The notes beneath the pieces are model-generated. The model was not told the origin of the DNA. It ran no database searches and worked only from the letters and a program-made list of their open reading frames with translations. A stretch of DNA of 10,582 bases from JBFGCA01 sp041567315 (GTDB taxonomy: Bacteria; Acidobacteriota; Thermoanaerobaculia; Multivoradales; JAHEKO01). This document shows positions 1 to 5,182 of this stretch, in pieces. The stretch is taken from contig JBFGCA010000139.1 in assembly GCA_041567315.1 (NCBI GenBank), forward strand, positions 1 to 10,582. Direction: 5' to 3'. The first letter of the stretch is position 1; each line of letters begins with the position of its first letter. The position numbers were made by a program, and so were the translations under genes.

Positions 1-90
1 GAGCGTATCGGGCTATACGTGACCGAGGAGCAACGCCGCCCAGCGGGATGCAGCGCCGCTCGAATGTAAAGGAACTTACCGCACGGGACA
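1..90. other. Unassigned left edge
   Basis: Ninety bases beyond the stop of the VOC gene. One plus frame is open from base 1 to a TAA at 67-69, which could be the tail of a gene entering the window, but 22 residues show no recognisable motif. No hairpin with a T-run was found for the VOC gene. Confidence 0.3.
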
Positions 91-471
91 CTAGGCAAAG
101 GGCGGCGTCAGGCACTCGAAGATCTCGAGCGTGTAGCCGTCGGGGTCCGCGATGAAGATGTAGCGGCCGATCTCGCGGCGCCCCGGCTCCGAGACCTTCT
201 CGACGGACTTCTCTTCGATCGTGCGGACGGCCGCGTCGAACTGCTCCGGGTCGACCCAGAAGCCGAAGTGCATCGTCTCCCGGCGGGAGTCGATCTCGAC
301 CTCGGACCGACTGAGCGCGATCATGTCCCTCGTGCCGACGGTCTTCAGGAAGGCCACTTCGGGCGAGCTGAACGTGATCTCCATGTTGAACAGCTCGGCG
401 TAAAAGCGGGCCGAGCGCTGCGGGTCCCTGACCGGCAGCGCCAGGTGGTTGAGTCCGTTGGTCGTGATCAT
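91..471 (-). CDS. VOC (glyoxalase/bleomycin-resistance fold) family protein
   Basis: A 126-residue protein of the vicinal-oxygen-chelate fold, which is usually a dimeric metalloenzyme or small-molecule binding protein in the cytoplasm. The N-terminal strand NHLALPVRD followed by a helix containing RSARFYAELF is typical. The C-terminal signature DPDGYTLEIFE (about residues 109-119) is a VOC hallmark. H9, H68 and E116 sit where the family places metal ligands, so metal binding is plausible. The length equals a single-module VOC protein made of two beta-alpha-beta-beta-beta units. The ATG at 471 is preceded by GGAG with 6-base spacing (plus-strand 478-481). It is divergent from the methyltransferase gene, with 93 bases between them. 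Substrate cannot be read from sequence: glyoxalase, dioxygenase or antibiotic-binding roles are all possible. The family call is secure, the function unknown. Confidence 0.9.
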   Translation of the reverse strand: MITTNGLNHLALPVRDPQRSARFYAELFNMEITFSSPEVAFLKTVGTRDMIALSRSEVEIDSRRETMHFGFWVDPEQFDAAVRTIEEKSVEKVSEPGRREIGRYIFIADPDGYTLEIFECLTPPFA

Positions 472-564
472 TGCGCGCTCCGAGTTCTTATCTCAGGCGT
501 GCCCAGCTCCGCAAGTAGAGTAGAGAAGGACTGGAAGCCCGAAGTCTTCGCTGCAGGCGGTGGG
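472..564. promoter_or_regulatory. Divergent intergenic region between VOC gene and methyltransferase gene
   Basis: This 93-base gap separates two divergent starts, so it should hold promoters for both directions. It also carries the GGAG Shine-Dalgarno of the minus-strand VOC gene at 478-481. I looked for -35/-10 pairs on both strands. The best minus-strand candidate (TTGCGG, 18 bases, TAAGAA) would place the transcript start on the Shine-Dalgarno. I therefore do not name a specific promoter. Confidence 0.4.
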
Positions 565-1341
565 ATGCAATCGGATTCCGATCGACAGATCGCCGCGGCC
601 TTTGGCATCGAGCCGGTGCTGCTGCCGGTGCTGCCCGAGCTGCTGGCCGACGTCTGGGTCCTCGGCAGCTGGCCGGAGTACATCGTCCATCTCCTCCGAT
701 CGGCGGCGACGCTTCCGGAAGGCGCGAGCGTAGTTGATCTGGGTTGCGGGAAAGGCGCGGTGGCCATCCCGATCGCACGCGACCTGTCGTTCAGGGTCCA
801 CGGGATCGATCTCTTCCCGCCCTTTCTCGCCGAGGCGCGGGCGCGAGCCGAGTCAGCGGGCGTCAGCGAGCTCTGTCGCTTCGAGGAGGGCGACCTGCGG
901 CAGGCCGTCCGGGCCGGAAGGCGGTACGATGTCGCGGTGCTGGCCGGGGTCGGGGCGATCGGCGATCACGGCCGCACGGTCTGGGAAGTGCGCCGGATCG
1001 TGCGTCCGGGCGGCGCTCTGGTGATCGACGACGGCTTCCTCGCGGACGACGCGGGCCCGCGCCGCCCGGGCTACGAGTACTATCGCTCACGCGGCGAGAC
1101 GATCCGGGAGCTGAGGTCGCACGGCGACCGCCTGATCCAAGAGCGCCTCGTCCCCGCGGAGGAGCTGAAGCAGTACAACCGGACCAACACCGAGTCGATC
1201 CGCCGCAGAGCCGCCGAGTTGGCCGCCAGGCGCCCCGATCTGGCCGAGGCGCTGGAGCGGTACCTCCAGTCCGAGGAAGAGGAGTGCGCCTTCTTGGAGA
1301 GTCGGACGACCGCCGCGATCTGGCTGCTGGAGCGGAGCTGA
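565..1341 (+). CDS. Class I SAM-dependent methyltransferase
   Basis: A 258-residue protein with a Rossmann-type methyltransferase core, probably a cytoplasmic small-molecule methyltransferase of the broad UbiE/Methyltransf_11-25 type. Motif I is VVDLGCGKG (residues 56-64), the SAM-binding glycine loop. The acidic ribose-binding position is D82 in GIDLF. D110 in EEGDLR follows, then YDVAVLAGVG (121-130), and the post-motif strand RPGGALVIDDGF (147-158). A helical C-terminal part rich in Arg/Glu follows (about 170-245). I chose the ATG at 565 because an open frame reaching back to 268 would run antisense through the VOC gene, and the first 99 residues of that extension show no fold. A GGCGGTGGG stretch just upstream is a poor Shine-Dalgarno. 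The next gene begins 15 bases after the stop, which suggests one transcript. Substrate unknown. Confidence 0.88.
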   Translation: MQSDSDRQIAAAFGIEPVLLPVLPELLADVWVLGSWPEYIVHLLRSAATLPEGASVVDLGCGKGAVAIPIARDLSFRVHGIDLFPPFLAEARARAESAGVSELCRFEEGDLRQAVRAGRRYDVAVLAGVGAIGDHGRTVWEVRRIVRPGGALVIDDGFLADDAGPRRPGYEYYRSRGETIRELRSHGDRLIQERLVPAEELKQYNRTNTESIRRRAAELAARRPDLAEALERYLQSEEEECAFLESRTTAAIWLLERS

Positions 1342-1356
1342 GGCTCGCGGACGGCC

Positions 1357-2781
1357 GTGCACCGCCCACAGTCAGCGAGGACGTTCCGGCTTGAGCGCGA
1401 TCGGGCGCTGAGCGCCGGCAGGGGAGGGCTGCCGACGGCGGCGCTGATCCTCGCCCTCCTCCTCGCCCTCCTCGGTGGCTGCGGCCGAGCCGCCAGCCGG
1501 CCCACCGGTTGGAACGTGGTGATGGTCGTGGTGGACACCCTGCGCGCCGACCATCTCTCGGTCCACGGCTACGAGCGACCGACCAGTCCCTACCTCGAGG
1601 AGTTCGCCCGCGACGCGGTTCTCTTCGAGAGCGCCCGCAGCCAGGCGGGGTGCACCTTCCCGTCCGCCAACTCGATCCTCACCTCCCGCTACCCGCACCA
1701 CTTCCTCCGCCAACCCGACAAGCGGCTGGGGATCCCCGAGGAGATCGTCTCGCTGCCCGAGATCCTCCAGCGGGCGGGCTACGCGACGGCCGCCGTCTCG
1801 GCCAGTCCCATCGTGCGCCGGAACCCGACCAAGTTCAACGAGCACGGCGGATACGACCGCGGTTTCGACCGCTTCGACGAAGTCTGTCTCAGCCGCGCGG
1901 CGGGCTGCGTCAACAAGCGGGCGGGGCTCGCGCTCGCCGAGCTCCCGGAGCCGTTCTTCCTCTATCTCCACTACATGGAGCCGCACGCCACCTACCAGCC
2001 GCCCGAGCGTCACCGGCGGCGCTTCGCGACCGGCTACCGGGGCAAGGACTGGGTCGAGGCCGGCGATCCGCGCCCGATCAAGCGGATGCTCTACCGCGAC
2101 GGGCCCGAGGTCGAGGTGCTGCCGGAGGACGTCGCCCACCTGACCGCCCTCTACGACGAGGAGATCCTCTACTTCGACTGGCGCTTCCGCCAGTTCGTGT
2201 CCTCGCTCGATCGCCAGGGGCTGCTCGAGCGGACGCTGATCGTGCTGCTGTCCGATCACGGCGAGGAGCTGCTCGACCATTCCCACATCGGCCACTGCCG
2301 CCAGCTGGCCTTCGACACCGTGCTCCGGACGCCGCTGCTGATGAGGATCCCCGGCGGCCCGCGGGGCGTGAGGCGCCGGACGCCGGTCCAGAACCTCGAC
2401 GTGGTGCCGACCGTCCTCGACTATCTCGGGCTCTCCAACGACCGGCTCGGGTTAGAGGGCGCCACCCTGCGGCCGGTGATCGAGGCCGACCGGCCGGTCC
2501 GGCTCTACCAGTTCGCCAGCCAGGGAAGGCTGCGGATGGTGACCGACGGCCGCTACAAGCTGATCCTCGACCTCAAGAGCGGCGATCAGCAGCTCTTCTT
2601 TCTCGCCATCGACCCCGACGAGACGGTCGACCTCGCCGAGCGTCACCCGAAGATCGTGGCGGAGCAGCGCGAGGCGCTGCGCCGCTGGCTCGACGGCGTC
2701 GAGGGGCCGGACGGTACCGAGGAGAGCCTGCGGCTGGCCCGCGAGCGCGAGGCGCAACTCGAGGCGGTCGGCTACCTCTAG
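1357..2781 (+). CDS. Sulfatase-like hydrolase/transferase, probable lipoprotein with Thr at the nucleophile position
   Basis: A 474-residue alkaline-phosphatase-superfamily (sulfatase-like) protein. The N-terminus has basic residues, a hydrophobic stretch (26-39) and the lipobox LLGGC with C42, so it is likely exported and lipid-anchored; residue 43 is Gly, not the Asp of inner-membrane retention. Metal-site motifs are VVVDTLRADH (57-66), SDHGEEL (299-305) and HIGHC (310-314), followed by the typical VLRTPLLM helix. At the nucleophile loop the sequence is CTFPSANSILTS (99-110). Aligned to the C/S-x-P-S-R formylglycine motif, T100 replaces the modified Cys and A104 replaces the Arg. It is therefore probably not a formylglycine sulfatase; Thr nucleophiles occur in phosphotransferases such as LtaS. 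The GTG start is supported by the signal peptide that follows and by GGAG/GAGG near the end of the preceding gene. Substrate unknown. Confidence 0.88.
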   Translation: MHRPQSARTFRLERDRALSAGRGGLPTAALILALLLALLGGCGRAASRPTGWNVVMVVVDTLRADHLSVHGYERPTSPYLEEFARDAVLFESARSQAGCTFPSANSILTSRYPHHFLRQPDKRLGIPEEIVSLPEILQRAGYATAAVSASPIVRRNPTKFNEHGGYDRGFDRFDEVCLSRAAGCVNKRAGLALAELPEPFFLYLHYMEPHATYQPPERHRRRFATGYRGKDWVEAGDPRPIKRMLYRDGPEVEVLPEDVAHLTALYDEEILYFDWRFRQFVSSLDRQGLLERTLIVLLSDHGEELLDHSHIGHCRQLAFDTVLRTPLLMRIPGGPRGVRRRTPVQNLDVVPTVLDYLGLSNDRLGLEGATLRPVIEADRPVRLYQFASQGRLRMVTDGRYKLILDLKSGDQQLFFLAIDPDETVDLAERHPKIVAEQREALRRWLDGVEGPDGTEESLRLAREREAQLEAVGYL

Positions 2782-2851
2782 CCTCGGCGGGATCGTGAGA
2801 TGCTCGCCGGCGGCCGGACGGAGGAAATCCGGCGTCGGAGCCCCCGCCGCG

Positions 2852-5068
2852 GTGAACCGCAAACCCCTCGCCTGTCTCGTCGGCGCCCTCGCCTTCGGCT
2901 GCGCCAGCTCCGGGCCGGTGATGCGGCCGGTCGACTACGCCGTCGACGTGAGGCTCGATCCGGCCGCGCACACCTTGAGCGGAGAGGCCGAGCTGACGCT
3001 GGCGCCGGTCGACGCCGCGCGTCCGCCGGGGCGACGCGTGGCGGTGGAGCTGCGGCTCCACCCGGACCTGAAGGTCGGCTCGGTGCGCCTGGACGAGGGT
3101 CGGCTCCGGTCGCACCGCGAGCGGCCGGCCGAGCCGAACGAGGACACGCCGGTGACGCCGACCGTCCACCGGCTGGTGATCGGGCGGCCATCCGAGGAGT
3201 TGCGCGTCACCCTGACCTACCGCGGGACGCTCCACCAGGACGTCGCGGCCGGTGAGAAGGAAGGGGATATCCACAACTTCCAGGTGGTGGCCCACGTCGG
3301 TAAGGAGGGCCTCTATCTCGAGCCGGACGGCTACTGGTACCCGCGGGTCGAGCTGCCGCAGGGGGCCGACCCGGACCTGGGTCTGGCCGGGTTCCGGTTG
3401 GTCGCCGACCCGGTCGAGGGCTTCGAGCTGGTGGCGGGGCTCGAGCGCGAGGCGGCTGGGGAGGGGGCGGGGGACGGCCGCCTCCGCTGGCGCAGCCCGT
3501 TCCCGCTCGACGGCATGGTGCTGCTCGGCGGGCCGCTCGAGCGCTGGGGCCGCCGGCACGGCGAGGTCGAGCTGCACGCGGTGCTGGCGCCGGGCAAGGA
3601 GGCGGTGGCCGCGGACCTCCTCGACGCGGCGGCGGAGCACCTGGACCGCTACGTGCCGCTGATCGGCCCGTATCCGTTCCGCGAGTTCACCGTCCTCGAG
3701 GCGTTCTTCAGCTCGGGGTTCGCCTTCCCGGGCTCGACCCAGATCGTCGGCAGCCAGCTCAGCGAGCACCGTCAGTACCGGCGCCACGGCTATCTGGACC
3801 ACGAACTGCTCCACAACTGGTGGGGCAACGGGGTCTTCGTGGACCCGCGCGACGGCAACTGGTGCGAGGGGCTGGCCAGCTATCTGGGCAACTACTACGG
3901 CTACGTGCTGGATGGGGACGAGGCCGGCGCCCGCAAGCAGCGCCGCAACCAGTCCAACTTCCTGAGCGGGATCGAGCCCGAGGACGACAAGCCGCTGGGC
4001 ACTTTCGGGCTCGCGGACGGGGCGCCTTCGGGGATCGGCTACAACAAGGGCGCCGCCGTCTTCCACATGCTGGAGCGCAAGATCGGCATGCCGGCGATGA
4101 GCGCCGGGCTCCGGCGGCTGGCGAGCGAGCACCTTGGCCGGCACGCCTCGTGGCCCGATCTCGAGGCCGCCTTCGAGCAGGCGAGCGGACTGGAGCTGGA
4201 CGGCTTTTTCGAGCAGTGGGTCCGCAAGAGCGGCGCGCCGCGGCTCGAGCTGGTGGAGGCGAGCTGGCGGCCGGGCGACGCCGAGGCGGCGGTGACGATC
4301 TCGCAGGAGCCCACCGAGTTCGCCCTCGACGTGCCGTTGCGCCTCCACTACGGCGAGGAGAGCGAGGACGTCGTGGTGGTCGTCACCCGGGCGGTGGAGG
4401 TGGAGCGGGTCGCCACCCGCTCCGAGGGCCTGACGGCGATCGAGCTCGACCCCGACTACCACCTGTTCCGCAAGCTGGCCCCCGAGGAGACCATGCCGAC
4501 CTCGGCGCTCACCCGCCGCGCCGAGGCGCTGACGATCGTGCTGCCCGAGGGCGAGCTGGCCGCCGGCTACCAGACCGTGGTCGATCACTACACCCGCGCC
4601 GTACTGGGCGACGGGGACGACCCGCACGAAGACCACCGGCTCGAGGTCGTCAGGGCCGCCGAGGTCGAGGCCGCGGCGCTGGAGGGGGGCGGCGTCGTGA
4701 TTCTGGGCGAGGCGGTGCGGGCGCCCGCCGTGGCCTCCCTGCTGGCCCGCACCCGCAGTCCGGTGACCTGGAGCGAGGGCGGCTTCGCGGTCGACGGTGA
4801 GCACTACGCCGAGCCCGGCCAGGCGGTCTTCTTCACCGTCCACCACCCGTCGAGGCCCCAGGACGGCGTCACCGTCTATTACGGCAACAGCCCCGCGGCG
4901 CTGGCCAACGCCCGGGTCCTGAGCTACTACCCCAACAGCCTGCTGGTCTTCGAGTCCCCGCTCGACGCGCCGCCGGACGCCGGCGACGGCATGCCGCCCA
5001 GCCGGGTGATCCGCCGCCTCGACGTCGAGTTCCACGAGCGGATCGAGATCGCCCCGGCGTCGCCGTAG
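2852..5068 (+). CDS. M1-family zinc metallopeptidase, probable lipoprotein, with C-terminal extension
   Basis: A 738-residue gluzincin of the M1 aminopeptidase type. The signal peptide MNRKPLACLVGALAFGC fits a lipobox with C17. The N-terminal beta domain begins YAVDVRLDPAAHTLSGEAEL. GFAFPG (289-294) sits where classical members carry GAMEN. The zinc site is HELLH (317-321) followed by NWWGN and the third ligand E339 in NWCEG; the expected catalytic Tyr is Y397 in GYNKG. The spacing from the second His to the Glu has 17 residues rather than the classical 18. After the peptidase comes a beta-rich segment (about 460-545) and a C-terminal domain (about 548-738) containing FFTVHHPSRP and SYYPNSLLVFE. 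I prefer the GTG at 2852, with GGAG 12 bases upstream, over the GTG at 2795 because only 2852 puts the signal peptide at the N-terminus. It probably cleaves peptides in the envelope. It could share a transcript with the sulfatase-like gene 70 bases upstream. Confidence 0.9.
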   Translation: MNRKPLACLVGALAFGCASSGPVMRPVDYAVDVRLDPAAHTLSGEAELTLAPVDAARPPGRRVAVELRLHPDLKVGSVRLDEGRLRSHRERPAEPNEDTPVTPTVHRLVIGRPSEELRVTLTYRGTLHQDVAAGEKEGDIHNFQVVAHVGKEGLYLEPDGYWYPRVELPQGADPDLGLAGFRLVADPVEGFELVAGLEREAAGEGAGDGRLRWRSPFPLDGMVLLGGPLERWGRRHGEVELHAVLAPGKEAVAADLLDAAAEHLDRYVPLIGPYPFREFTVLEAFFSSGFAFPGSTQIVGSQLSEHRQYRRHGYLDHELLHNWWGNGVFVDPRDGNWCEGLASYLGNYYGYVLDGDEAGARKQRRNQSNFLSGIEPEDDKPLGTFGLADGAPSGIGYNKGAAVFHMLERKIGMPAMSAGLRRLASEHLGRHASWPDLEAAFEQASGLELDGFFEQWVRKSGAPRLELVEASWRPGDAEAAVTISQEPTEFALDVPLRLHYGEESEDVVVVVTRAVEVERVATRSEGLTAIELDPDYHLFRKLAPEETMPTSALTRRAEALTIVLPEGELAAGYQTVVDHYTRAVLGDGDDPHEDHRLEVVRAAEVEAAALEGGGVVILGEAVRAPAVASLLARTRSPVTWSEGGFAVDGEHYAEPGQAVFFTVHHPSRPQDGVTVYYGNSPAALANARVLSYYPNSLLVFESPLDAPPDAGDGMPPSRVIRRLDVEFHERIEIAPASP

Positions 5069-5088
5069 CCGGCCGCAGGATCGGCATC

Positions 5089-5148
5089 GACCGGCTCCGG
5101 CCCCGGTCAGAAAGGGCCTGGCGGCCGCCCGGGGAGACGGCCGCCAGG
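5089..5148. terminator. Hairpins between convergent genes, probable bidirectional terminator
   Basis: The main hairpin is a perfect 11-bp stem, CCTGGCGGCCG (5117-5127) with CGGCCGCCAGG (5138-5148), and a 10-base loop. A second, weaker stem GACCGG (5089-5094) with CCGGTC (5103-5108) precedes it. On the minus strand the large stem is followed by CCCTTTCTGA, a short T-run, so it best serves the 5183-7927 gene. On the plus strand it lies 48 bases after the M1 stop and lacks a T-tract. The position between two converging stops supports a terminator role. Confidence 0.7.
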
Positions 5149-5182
5149 TTCGGGGGTGGGGTGGCAGAGGTCGGGTCGCGGA

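Noticed and set aside
268..564. N-terminal extension of the methyltransferase frame.
   Set aside because: It would overlap the VOC gene antisense and adds nothing recognisable; the fold begins after the ATG at 565.
1339..1359. Methyltransferase and sulfatase-like genes are in the same frame with only one TGA between them, suggesting a read-through fusion.
   Set aside because: The sulfatase-like protein has its own signal peptide right after its GTG, which would be useless inside a fusion; the shared frame is likely chance.
2795..2851. An upstream GTG start for the M1 peptidase.
   Set aside because: It would place 19 polar residues before the lipoprotein signal peptide; the GTG at 2852 fits better.
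2573..5035. An 820-codon open frame on the minus strand antisense to the M1 peptidase gene.
   Set aside because: It is a GC-rich shadow frame: composition is repetitive Arg/Ala/Gly/Val with no domain, while the plus strand holds a full peptidase with active-site motifs.
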